A stretch of 27,411 bases of DNA from the NCBI GenBank assembly GCA_021806765.1, contig JAJZQR010000040.1:1-27411 (forward strand). Reading direction: 5' to 3'. The notes beneath the pieces are model-generated. The model was not told the origin of the DNA. It ran no database searches and saw only the letters and a list, made by a program, of their open reading frames with translations. Below, piece by piece: positions 1 through 6,861 of the stretch (positions are counted from its first letter, which is position 1; each line of letters starts with the position of its first letter). Position numbers and translations under genes: made by a program. Source of the DNA: Chloroflexota bacterium (lineage in GTDB: Bacteria; Chloroflexota; UBA6077).

Positions 1-1
1 A

Positions 2-85
2 CTGGTTATCAGCCATCGCCACCTGGCCGATCAATCCACCGAACACTGGGCGCGTCGGCTCGAAGCCGCCCTCCTCGCCGCCTGA
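2..85 (+). CDS. C-terminal end of an unidentified protein (partial)
   Basis: An open frame enters from the left edge and stops at TGA 83-85. The visible 27 residues include the segment TEHWARRLEAALLAA, which looks like an amphipathic C-terminal helix. The alanine- and arginine-rich composition is normal for this GC-rich genome. Nothing here identifies a family, and the fragment is too short to exclude a chance frame. Some glycosyltransferases end in a similar W-A-R...L helix, but that resemblance is too weak to name it. Confidence 0.4.
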   Translation: MVISHRHLADQSTEHWARRLEAALLAA

Positions 86-201
86 GACCTTCCAACGAAG
101 TTTGCGCAATCCTGGATACAGTACCGCAGGAAATGCGACGATGGGAGGCGGCACGGGTATTGCGGCAGGAAATCGTGATCATCGAAAAGGAGAACCGGGG
201 G

Positions 202-423
202 ATGACCGTCAGAATCGGTGTCGTTGGCAGGAAAGAGACCGCGGCGAAGGTGAGACGGTTCGTCGGCGGCGCTCACCGGCTGGCCATCTCCAGCGAGTCG
301 TTGGCCGGACTGCTGGGCCTGGTCGAGAGCGAATGCCGCGTGGCCCTCGATGCTCTCGCCGCCAGGGGCCTGCTGCGGAAGGTGCCGGAGGATTCCGGCT
401 CTCCCCTATACTGCAAGGATTGA
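202..423 (+). CDS. Small winged-helix-like hypothetical protein
   Basis: The product is 73 residues. The ATG at 202 is chosen over the upstream in-frame ATG at 133 because AAGGAG (186-191) lies before it. The N-terminal part begins MTVRIGVVGRKE, a beta-strand-like segment. Residues from about 30 onward read SLAGLLGLVESECRVALDAL followed by ARGLLRKV, the pattern of a helix-turn-helix whose recognition helix leads into a wing. A MarR- or ArsR-like fold is possible, but no named family is recognised. The gene converges on the alaX-type gene and their 3' ends overlap by 18 bases (406-423). Function unknown; a DNA-binding role is inference. Confidence 0.5.
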   Translation: MTVRIGVVGRKETAAKVRRFVGGAHRLAISSESLAGLLGLVESECRVALDALAARGLLRKVPEDSGSPLYCKD

Positions 424-1608
424 CCGCAGCTCCCTGAGAGCCCCCTCCAGCACCAACTGAGCCTTGTCCGGTTCGGGGACCCCGCCCTGGGCCAGCGTCG
501 GCCGACCTCCCCCCCGGCCGCCAAAGGGTCCACTCGCCTGGCGCAGCAGGACGCCGGCGTCGAAGGGCAGATCCTCGGACCGGGCAAAGACCAGGTGGGC
601 CTGCTCGCCGACGGCAGCCAGCAGCACCACCCGGCCCGGCACCTCGGTGAGGCGGTTCGCCAGATGCTTCAGCTCGTCCGGCGTGCCGCCGTCCAGCAGC
701 GCCGCGATCACGGAGCCTCGACCCACCGGCTCGGCTCGGTGGGACAGCTCCTCGGCCCGGTAGTCCAGCAGCTGGTTTCTCAGCAGGCCGATCTGGTGGC
801 GCGCCTCCGCGCTTTCTTGCTGCAGCCGCTCCACGGCCCCACGAACGTCCCGATCCCGCACGCTGAGGGCGGCCGCCAGCCCGACGACGGCCAGGTTCTT
901 CGCCTGGTAGTCCCGCAGGGCCCGCCAGCCGCAGAGGAACTCCACCCGGGCGTTGCCGCTGCGCCGCTCCTCCTTGATCGCCTTGATCGGGCCGATCTCA
1001 CCCGTGGAGCGGCAGTGGGTACCACCGCAGGGGATGGCGTCGAAATCCTGGATCTCCACGATGCGCACCTGCTCCGTCCGATCCGTCCCCTTCCGCAGCT
1101 CGAAGCGACCGAGGTCGGAGGGCTCCACCAGCTGCACCAGGATGGGGCGGTTCTCCAACACCACCTGGTTGGCCAGCGTCTCCACCGACTCCATCTGATC
1201 CTGGGAGAGGGAGGTGACGTCCAGGTCGATGGCGGAGCCCTCGGGCCCCATGTGGAAGGAGACGGTCCGGGCGCCCAGGGCCCGCTCGAAGGCCTGGGAA
1301 AGCAGGTGCTGGCCGGAGTGCTGCTGCATGTGGTCGAAGCGACGCTCCCAGTCGACTCGACCCACCACCTCTCCCTGGGGCAGCCCCCCTCGAACCCGGT
1401 GGACCACCTCCTCCTCCCGCTCCTCCACGGCCACCACCGGTGCGCCGCCCAGGGTCCCCAGGTCGGCAGGTTGGCCGCCCCCCTCCGGGTAGAAGGCGGT
1501 GCGGTCGAGAACCACCTCGGTGTGGCCGTCGGCGGGACGGGCGCTCACCACCCGGGCGGTGAACTCCCGCAGGTAGCTGTCGCGGTAGTAGAGGCGGTCG
1601 GTGGGCAT
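406..1608 (-). CDS. alaX: Alanyl-tRNA editing protein, AlaX type with DHHA1 domain
   Basis: This 400-residue protein is a free-standing version of the editing half of alanyl-tRNA synthetase. It should hydrolyse Ser-tRNA(Ala) or Gly-tRNA(Ala) in the cytoplasm. Near the N-terminus is the AlaX segment FYPEGGGQPADLG (39-51). The zinc site is formed by HSGQH (H97, H101) and CGGTH (C194, H198), the HxxxH and CxxxH pattern of the second additional domain. A helical linker (about 235-290) is followed by a C-terminal DHHA1-like region with GPFGGRGGGRP near the end. That makes it the long AlaX form. The start at 1608 is preceded on the minus strand by GAGGTG; the open frame extends 88 codons further into repeat DNA, but that extension looks non-coding. 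It stands alone between a convergent small ORF and the ureohydrolase gene. Confidence 0.93.
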   Translation of the reverse strand: MPTDRLYYRDSYLREFTARVVSARPADGHTEVVLDRTAFYPEGGGQPADLGTLGGAPVVAVEEREEEVVHRVRGGLPQGEVVGRVDWERRFDHMQQHSGQHLLSQAFERALGARTVSFHMGPEGSAIDLDVTSLSQDQMESVETLANQVVLENRPILVQLVEPSDLGRFELRKGTDRTEQVRIVEIQDFDAIPCGGTHCRSTGEIGPIKAIKEERRSGNARVEFLCGWRALRDYQAKNLAVVGLAAALSVRDRDVRGAVERLQQESAEARHQIGLLRNQLLDYRAEELSHRAEPVGRGSVIAALLDGGTPDELKHLANRLTEVPGRVVLLAAVGEQAHLVFARSEDLPFDAGVLLRQASGPFGGRGGGRPTLAQGGVPEPDKAQLVLEGALRELRSILAV

Positions 1609-1640
1609 GAGGGCACCTCGCTTCCGATCGGGATGTGAGC

Positions 1641-1838
1641 GTAGGGCAGGGCGCTCTGCCCTGCCATGCAGCCTGCCATCGCTCGCGGGCGGAGGGGCAC
1701 AGGGCCCCTCCCTACGTTGTCGAAGCATCGCTCGCGGGCGGAGGGCGATGAACCCTCGCCCTACGATCCGAATGTGGAGTGCGGTGGCTCGCCACCGCTT
1801 TCGGTCGGATCGAAAGCTGCGGCAAGCCGCAGCACTCC
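1641..1838. repeat. Cluster of five hairpin repeats
   Basis: This intergenic stretch (gap 1609-1890) holds five stems in a row. They are GGCAGGGC/GCCCTGCC (1645-1665), GGAGGGGC/GCCCCTCC (1691-1711), GGGCGA/TCGCCC (1743-1761), GCGGTGG/CCACCGC (1781-1798) and GCTGCGGC/GCCGCAGC (1816-1833). A 20-bp direct repeat beginning CATCGCTCGCGG occurs at 1677-1696 and 1726-1745, each copy running into the left arm of a hairpin. The last two stems sit inside a larger inverted repeat, GGAGT (1776-1780) with ACTCC (1834-1838), and share CTTTCG/CGAAAG in the middle. These look like dispersed REP or MITE-type elements stacked together. They may also end leftward transcription of the ureohydrolase gene. Confidence 0.75.
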
Positions 1839-1890
1839 AAGTCCGCGCCGCACCACTCCCGGCGTCCCTCATCCGATGGGCTGCCGAGTC

Positions 1891-2907
1891 CTACCGGCGG
1901 CTCCTGGCCTTCTCCCGCAGCGGCTCTCCGAACTGGCCGTTGCGCCGTCGGTGGCGCTTCTGCCAGGCCAGAAGGCTGATCATCTCCAGGATCACGTTGG
2001 CCGCAAGCATGCCGGTGATCTCCGACTGGTCGTAGGCAGGCGCCACCTCCACCAGGTCGGCCGCCACAAGGGGCAGGGTCTTCAGCGCTCGCAGGATGGC
2101 CAGCACCTCACGGCTGCTGGGGCCGCCGACCTCGGGCGTCCCGGTGCCGGGGGCGAAGGCTGGGTCGACGAAGTCGATGTCGAAGGTGAGGTACACCTTC
2201 GGGCCGACCCGCTTCAGTATCTCCGCGGTCACGTCCGGGATGCCCCTCTCGAACAGCTCCTCGGCGGTGACGATTGTAAGCCCCAGCCCCCGGGTCCGGT
2301 CAAGGTCGTCGGGGAAGGGCTGAGAGGCTCGGATACCCACCTGGACGGAGCGGCGGGGATCGATCAATCCCTCCTCGATGGCCCGCTTGATGGCCGTAGA
2401 GTGATTGTACTTCTTGCCGAACAGCTTCTCCCAGGTGTCGATGTGGGAGTCGAACTGCACCAGGGAGACGGGACCATGCTTCTTGGCGCAGGCGCGCAGC
2501 AGGGGAAGGATCACCGAATGGTCTCCCCCCATGGCGATGGGGAAGACGTCGGCGGCGTAGAAGACCCCCGCGTCGCTTTCCACCAGGGCGTAGGTATCGT
2601 CGATGTCGCTGGGAACCACCGCGAGGTCGCCGTAGTCGATGACCGAGAGGTCGTCGAAGGGCTGCACGTCCAGGGCGTAGTTGTAGGACCGCAGCAGCCG
2701 GGAGGCCTGGCGGATGCCCTGGGGGCCGAAGCGGGCGCCCGGGCGGTAGCTGGTGCCACCGTCGAAGGGGACGCCAAAAACCGCAACATCGACCCCTTGC
2801 AGGGACTGGGTGTAGGGCAATCGCGCGAAGGTAGGGAGCCCCGCGAAGCGGGGAACAGTGTGGCCGTGGGGCCTGCGCGCCTCTCGCTCGAAACCAACGT
2901 CAGCCAT
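1891..2907 (-). CDS. speB: Agmatinase / ureohydrolase family protein
   Basis: The 338-residue product belongs to the manganese ureohydrolase family (agmatinase, guanidinobutyrase, formiminoglutamase, arginase). Those enzymes release urea, or a related product, from a guanidino substrate. All expected metal ligands are visible: H130 in GGDHS, D153, H155 and D157 in DSHID, and D243 and D245 in FDIDFVDP. The loop FAPGTGTPE follows, as in agmatinases. The usual DAHxD is DSHID here. The N-terminal FGVPFDGGTSYRPGARFGP (44-62) is typical. On the minus strand GGAGAGG lies about 8 bases before the ATG. Agmatine is the default substrate guess, but guanidinobutyrate or another guanidino compound cannot be separated by sequence reading. 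No polyamine genes lie nearby. Confidence 0.9.
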   Translation of the reverse strand: MADVGFEREARRPHGHTVPRFAGLPTFARLPYTQSLQGVDVAVFGVPFDGGTSYRPGARFGPQGIRQASRLLRSYNYALDVQPFDDLSVIDYGDLAVVPSDIDDTYALVESDAGVFYAADVFPIAMGGDHSVILPLLRACAKKHGPVSLVQFDSHIDTWEKLFGKKYNHSTAIKRAIEEGLIDPRRSVQVGIRASQPFPDDLDRTRGLGLTIVTAEELFERGIPDVTAEILKRVGPKVYLTFDIDFVDPAFAPGTGTPEVGGPSSREVLAILRALKTLPLVAADLVEVAPAYDQSEITGMLAANVILEMISLLAWQKRHRRRNGQFGEPLREKARSRR

Positions 2908-3019
2908 GGGATGGTACCTCTCCAGAACGACGCCGTGAGGATCGACGGCGGGCCGAGAGGCCCGGGGGGACGATCCTCATCGCCTGAAAGATGCAGTTTG
3001 AGTGCCGCGAGGAGAGCGC

Positions 3020-3427
3020 TCAGGCGCAGCCGCTGAAGGGCAACTCATCCCGGCCGTCCTCTTGGTCGGTGGAGGAGCTTCGGCCCTGCCAGGCCATCAA
3101 CTCCGAGGCCAGCTGCCGGCCGAGCAGGCACTCCAGCAGCAGGTTGAGGCTGTCCACCAGCCCTTGCAGGGCCACGGCGGCCTCCAGGGAGAAACCCTTG
3201 CCGCGAGGGGCAGGATAGGCGGAGTAGAACGGGGAGAGGTCGAAGCCTCCGGGCCCGAGGGTGACCCGACTCAACTGGGGCCAGGTCCGGCGGGCATCCT
3301 CCAGGGCTCGGGAGAGGACAGCCTGGGCGCCTTGAGCACCGAGCAACTCCTCCAGGCTCTCAGCAAGACCCGAAAACCACCCATCCGCCGACGGGGCATC
3401 CGTGGCTCCGAAGGGGAGGTCCGACAT
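3020..3427 (-). CDS. Hypothetical protein, mostly helical
   Basis: The predicted protein is 135 residues. The start MSDLPFG at 3427 is chosen because AGGAGGAG stands about 6 bases upstream on the minus strand; a longer frame to 3520 lacks such a site. The N-terminal 30 residues are acidic and low in complexity. The middle, TWPQLSRVTLGPGGFDLSPF, looks like beta structure. The region around residues 85-115 (LQGLVDSLNLLLECLLGRQL) is a strongly amphipathic or hydrophobic helix. No signal peptide or cysteine motif is seen. No family is recognised. It lies 112 bases upstream of the ureohydrolase gene on the same strand and could share its transcript. Confidence 0.65.
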   Translation of the reverse strand: MSDLPFGATDAPSADGWFSGLAESLEELLGAQGAQAVLSRALEDARRTWPQLSRVTLGPGGFDLSPFYSAYPAPRGKGFSLEAAVALQGLVDSLNLLLECLLGRQLASELMAWQGRSSSTDQEDGRDELPFSGCA

Positions 3428-3677
3428 CGTGATCTCCTCCTCTTGCAAACGGACGAATCCGCTTTCCCGGCGCCACCCAGGGATCAAAGCAATATTGGAG
3501 CAGTCCTCTCCCCCACGCAATACCCGTTCCCCCCCTTTCGGGAAACAATAGCTGACCGGCGGCCCAATGCCCGTCCCGCGGGACGATCGTGGCGGATCGC
3601 CGTGGTCGCCCGGAATCCAGAGCGCGCTGGCCGCCCGCCGGGGAGGACCAACGCGCTCGGAAAAGGGGTTGGGAAAA

Positions 3678-4004
3678 TCAGCGCTTCGGGCGAACCCGCG
3701 CCCTTACCCGCACGGGGACTGGGACGGGGACCCGGCTCCCGGCCTCGTCTCGAGTCCCTTTCAATGCCATCCCGGCCCAAAGGGCGAGAGTTGAGAGCCC
3801 CATGAAGCCGATGGCGGCCAGAATCCGCTGCGCCAACTGGGCCGACGAGTGCAGGCCAACGGCGCTCGCCGCCACCGCGAGGGCTACCAGCGCCATCCCG
3901 ACAGCGGCTACTAACAGGGCGTCGACGCCCTTCAGGCTCAATAGGTAACGCACCTGGTCCTCCGTACCCCGGCAAGTGGATCTTCTTGCGGTCCAATATG
4001 TCAT
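3678..4004 (-). CDS. Small predicted membrane protein
   Basis: This 108-residue frame has two convincing hydrophobic segments: about residues 27-50 (rich in A, V and L) and about 62-82 (ILAAIGFMGLSTLALWAGMA). The last 25 residues are an alternating V/P/R tail that looks like translated low-complexity DNA. CGGAG is present 6-7 bases before the ATG on the minus strand. The first 16 residues (MTYWTARRSTCRG...) look unnatural, while another frame over the same DNA, starting at 4065, reads plausibly as MDNPELMVRATKRHW and onward to about 3965. The true gene may therefore carry a frameshift near 3965. Function unknown; probably an integral membrane protein. Confidence 0.45.
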   Translation of the reverse strand: MTYWTARRSTCRGTEDQVRYLLSLKGVDALLVAAVGMALVALAVAASAVGLHSSAQLAQRILAAIGFMGLSTLALWAGMALKGTRDEAGSRVPVPVPVRVRARVRPKR

Positions 4005-4221
4005 GGTAGCTCCGAAAGATCCAATGCCGCTTTGTTGCCCTTACCATCAGCTCTGGGTTATCCACCCGTCGGGCCCTGCCGCCACGCCGCCCTTCGAGTC
4101 CACGGTGCGTGGACCCCCGGTGGCCTGCCGTCGCCGGGCATCAATAGGGCAGAATCGGGGCCAGACCCACCGGGTAGCAGCAGCAGAAGGAGAAATTCCC
4201 GAGAAAGATTCGCAATTCCGC

Positions 4222-4250
4222 TGGAATCCCCGGAAGCTAAAGGCTACAAT
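4222..4250 (+). promoter_or_regulatory. Candidate promoter for the MFS gene, leaderless
   Basis: TACAAT at 4245-4250 is a close match to a -10 hexamer and ends only 6 bases before the GTG start at 4257. A weak -35 (TGGAAT, 4222-4227) lies 17 bases upstream. Transcription from this site would begin at or next to the GTG, giving a leaderless mRNA. No Shine-Dalgarno sequence is seen before that GTG. Confidence 0.4.
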
Positions 4251-4256
4251 CGCAGC

Positions 4257-5513
4257 GTGGATAGAGAAACGACGTCGCGAGCTTCGAGAGAGAGCCCTTC
4301 GGCCGAACGGGCAGGCCATGCCCTGATCGTGGCCTCCTTCCTCTCTGCGGCCGGGTTCACCTTCGTTTTCCCCCTGCTGCCCCTCTACATGCAGGAACTC
4401 TCGGGCAGCAACGCCGCCGCCCTCTTCTGGGCCGGCCTCGCCATGGCGGCGACTCCCATGGCCGGCGCCGTGGTGTCGCCGTTTTGGGGGAGGCTGGCCG
4501 ACCGCTTCGGCTACCGCCCCATGCTGCTGCGGGCGCTGTTCAGCACCACGGTGATCATCGGCCTGATGGCGCTGCCCAACGCCCCCTGGCAACTGGTGAT
4601 CCTCAGGGCCTTGGCCGGTGCCCTGGGCTCCTTTCAGCCCATGGCCATGGGGGCGTTGACCTCCTGGAGCAGGCCGGAGGATCTCTCCAAGGGGGTCAGC
4701 CGGCTCCAGATGGCTCAAGTGATGGGGGCGATTGTCGGCCCCCTGTTCGGCGGCATCGTCTCGGCTTTGCTGGGGGTCCGCTTCGCGCCGGTCGCGGGGG
4801 CGATATCCATCGCCCTCGGGGTGCTCCTGGTCGGTCGCTGGTTCCACGAGCCGAAGAGCCGGCGCGCTCAACTGCGGGGGGCAGGGGTACCCTTCCGCCC
4901 GACTCTCCTGTGGCTCCCCATGGTCACCCTGGTGGCAGTGCAGTTCACCGACGCCTCCTTCAACCCGATCCTGCCGCTGCTGCTGGCCCAAGGGGGCGAC
5001 GATCCCTCCAGGGTCGCGGCTCTCACGGGGCTGGCCGCCTCCTTCAACGCCACTGCCGCGGCCGTTGGCTCCGGTCTGGCGGGGCGGAGTCTGCAGGTGA
5101 GGAGCCGCACCATGGTGGTTGCCGCCGCCTCGGTGGCGATCCTGGCCCTGGCGGCGGTGACGGCGCCGGTCCCCTGGGGGGTGGTGGCGATTCGCATCCT
5201 ATGCGGCGGCGCCGTGTCGGGTATCGCCGTGGCCGCCTTCACCGTGGGGGGGCTGATGGTGCTCCCCGGCCAGCGGGGCTCCGCCTACGGCTGGCTTTCC
5301 AGCTCCAGCCAGGTGGGTTACGCCTGCAGCCCCCTGGTTGCCGGATCCCTCGCCGCCATCGACTTGAGAGCGGTGCTGGTAGTCGACGCCGCCCTCTGCT
5401 TGATCGCCGCCACGGGATGGGGCTGGTCGCGAGGCCCTACGCGCGCCCCGGCACCCGCCGCCATCGAGGCTTCCAGGAACCTGGGGGAGCTCAGGGAAAC
5501 CAGGGGAGACTAG
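4257..5513 (+). CDS. Major facilitator superfamily transporter, drug-efflux-like
   Basis: The product is about 418 residues with roughly twelve hydrophobic segments, the normal MFS layout. Motif A, the conserved loop between helices 2 and 3, is GRLADRFGYRP (78-88). The first helix segment, around VASFLSAAGFTFVFPLLPLYM, resembles MdtG- or multidrug-type exporters that work by proton antiport. Substrate unknown. The frame stays open upstream to 4032, but that part is arginine- and proline-rich with no membrane features. The GTG at 4257 fits the N-terminus best and sits just after a -10-like TACAAT. The QueG-like gene follows 16 bases downstream, so the two are probably co-transcribed. Confidence 0.88.
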   Translation: MDRETTSRASRESPSAERAGHALIVASFLSAAGFTFVFPLLPLYMQELSGSNAAALFWAGLAMAATPMAGAVVSPFWGRLADRFGYRPMLLRALFSTTVIIGLMALPNAPWQLVILRALAGALGSFQPMAMGALTSWSRPEDLSKGVSRLQMAQVMGAIVGPLFGGIVSALLGVRFAPVAGAISIALGVLLVGRWFHEPKSRRAQLRGAGVPFRPTLLWLPMVTLVAVQFTDASFNPILPLLLAQGGDDPSRVAALTGLAASFNATAAAVGSGLAGRSLQVRSRTMVVAAASVAILALAAVTAPVPWGVVAIRILCGGAVSGIAVAAFTVGGLMVLPGQRGSAYGWLSSSSQVGYACSPLVAGSLAAIDLRAVLVVDAALCLIAATGWGWSRGPTRAPAPAAIEASRNLGELRETRGD

Positions 5514-5529
5514 GGATAGGAGGGGAAGC

Positions 5530-6318
5530 ATGGACAGAAGCTCCACCTTGTTGACAGAGGAAGTGAAGGAGCTGGCCCGGGGGGAGGGGGCCTACTTGAT
5601 CGGCGTCGCGGACGTGGGCCGCTTCGAGGGGGCTCCCCGGGGCCACCACCCGGCGGAGATCGTGCGGGGTGCCCGCAGCGTGATCAGCTTCGGCATCCCC
5701 CTGGTAGAGCAGGTGGCCGACTGGGAGGAGATGTTCCTGGACTCAGAGATCGTCCGGCCGGAGATCCGAAAAACGATGTTGCAGGACTACCTGTACAGCG
5801 TGGTCAACTACAACGACATCAACGACCGGCTGGACCAGATCGCCCTCCGCCTCACCCTCTACATCCAGTCACGGGGCTTCCGCTCCACCATGTTCCCGGC
5901 CACCTTCGGCGCCAGCTACCAGAAGTTCCACGACATGATGCCTGACTGGATGGGACTCTTCTCCCAGCGCCATGCGGCCGTGCGGGCCGGCCTGGGAGAG
6001 TTCGGCCTGAACAACGTGGTGGTGACGCCGGAGTACGGCCCTCGGGTCCGGTTCAACTCCGTGATCACCCAGGCGCCCCTGGCGGTTTCACCCCTGCTTC
6101 AGGAGAAGGCGTGCCGGGGCAGCGGCTGCGCCCTCTGCGTGGAGAGGTGCGGAGGGCAGGCCATCACCCTGCTCCCCTCTTTCGACGACCATGAGGTGTG
6201 GCTGAACCCCGTCTCCCGCACCGACAAGCCCGTCTGCCGGGAGAAGAGGAAGACCGAGTTCTGCTACGGCCGCTGCCTCCAGATCTGCCCTGTGGGGAGG
6301 CACACCTCTTCGCTGTAG
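5530..6318 (+). CDS. QueG-like (DUF1730-type) iron-sulfur protein
   Basis: The 262-residue protein resembles the epoxyqueuosine reductase superfamily and related reductase-type ferredoxins. The segment RHAAVRAGLGEFGLNNVVVT (148-167), followed by YGPRVRFNSVIT, is typical of that group. Two cysteine sets could bind [4Fe-4S] clusters: C195-x4-C200-x2-C203-x3-C207, and C236 with C245-x3-C249-x3-C253-P. The spacing is looser than in classical QueG and the protein is shorter, lacking the C-terminal HEAT-like part. It may therefore be a paralogue acting on another substrate rather than queG itself. AGGAGGGG stands just before the ATG. It follows the MFS gene closely, and no queuosine gene is adjacent; queF and yhhQ are about 18 kb away. 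Confidence 0.75.
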   Translation: MDRSSTLLTEEVKELARGEGAYLIGVADVGRFEGAPRGHHPAEIVRGARSVISFGIPLVEQVADWEEMFLDSEIVRPEIRKTMLQDYLYSVVNYNDINDRLDQIALRLTLYIQSRGFRSTMFPATFGASYQKFHDMMPDWMGLFSQRHAAVRAGLGEFGLNNVVVTPEYGPRVRFNSVITQAPLAVSPLLQEKACRGSGCALCVERCGGQAITLLPSFDDHEVWLNPVSRTDKPVCREKRKTEFCYGRCLQICPVGRHTSSL

Positions 6319-6443
6319 GAGTTACACATGCCCCTGACGGGGCACCATCGAGGATGGAAACGGCATCCCGGAGGATTGCGCCCTCTCGCGCCACGAGGCC
6401 TCGCCGCGCCCTACCCCCTGTCCCCCGAACCCCAAATTGCCGC

Positions 6444-6510
6444 TTGACTCGCCCAGGAACAACAGCTAAGCTGTGCCATATAGTATATAAGGCTAAACAT
6501 TCTGTATACT
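6444..6510 (+). promoter_or_regulatory. AT-rich promoter/operator-like region before the GntR-aldolase relic
   Basis: Within the gap 6319-6861 this is the only AT-rich patch. TTGACT (6444-6449) is a good -35, with a weak TAAGCT 17 bases on. An alternative -10 is TATAGT (6479-6484). ACAGCT-a-AGCTGT (6462-6474) is a perfect 13-bp palindrome. AGTATA (6482-6487) and TATACT (6505-6510) form a second inverted pair. It could be the old autoregulated promoter of the decayed GntR gene just downstream. That link is inference. Confidence 0.35.
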
Positions 6511-6582
6511 GAACAGCCGGCCCGGGATCCCCGCTCTGCTCCCCGGCATCCGCAGCACCACTCAGGCGGGCTGCATGGACGG

Positions 6583-6792
6583 TCAACTGCGACGCGCGCC
6601 TACGAGTTCCTTCGCAGCAGGATCCTATCTGGAGAATTGCCGCCTCTCTCCCGCATCCTGGATGTCGGCGCCCAGGGGGCAGCCAACCTGCGGGAGATCG
6701 TCTCGACACCGGGGGTGGACGCCATCCTGCTGGGCGCCACCGACCTGGCCCAATCCCTGGGGGTGCCGGGCCAGAACGATCACCCCCTGGTC
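6583..6792 (+). pseudogene. Fused remnant: GntR N-terminus joined to HpcH/HpaI aldolase C-terminal part
   Basis: One frame, with no ATG, first reads STATRAYEFLRSRILSGELPP (6583-6642), which matches the first helix region of GntR-family regulators. After a short junction (LSRILDVGAQG) it reads ANLREIVSTPGVDAILLGA and then DLAQSLGVPGQNDHP (to about 6787). That is the C-terminal active-site region of HpcH/HpaI aldolases, normally EGVxNLxEIxxxPGVDxxxxGxxDLSxSLGxPGQxxHP. After this the frame loses sense and runs into the 3' hairpin of dctM. The simplest reading is a deletion that fused a regulator gene to an aldolase gene once present beside the TRAP genes. No translation start is visible, so it is called non-functional. 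Confidence 0.65.
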
Positions 6793-6828
6793 CTGCCCCC
6801 TCCCACAGGTTTGGGGATGCGCCTGGGG

Positions 6829-6851
6829 GGCGGGCTCTTGCGGAGCCCGCC
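6829..6851 (-). terminator. Hairpin at the 3' end of the dctQM operon
   Basis: GGCGGGCTC (6829-6837) and GAGCCCGCC (6843-6851) form a perfect 9-bp stem with a 5-base loop, 10 bases beyond the dctM stop codon. No U-run follows on the minus strand, so termination may be Rho-assisted or the hairpin may mainly protect the 3' end. Confidence 0.55.
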
Positions 6852-6861
6852 GTCGCCGTCA

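Noticed and set aside
595..1638. A 347-codon rightward frame across the alaX-type gene
   Set aside because: It is low-complexity, His- and Gly-rich antisense of a clearly conserved protein with all zinc ligands on the other strand.
1666..3036. A 456-codon rightward frame across the ureohydrolase gene
   Set aside because: It begins in repeat DNA and runs antisense to a protein with every metal ligand conserved.
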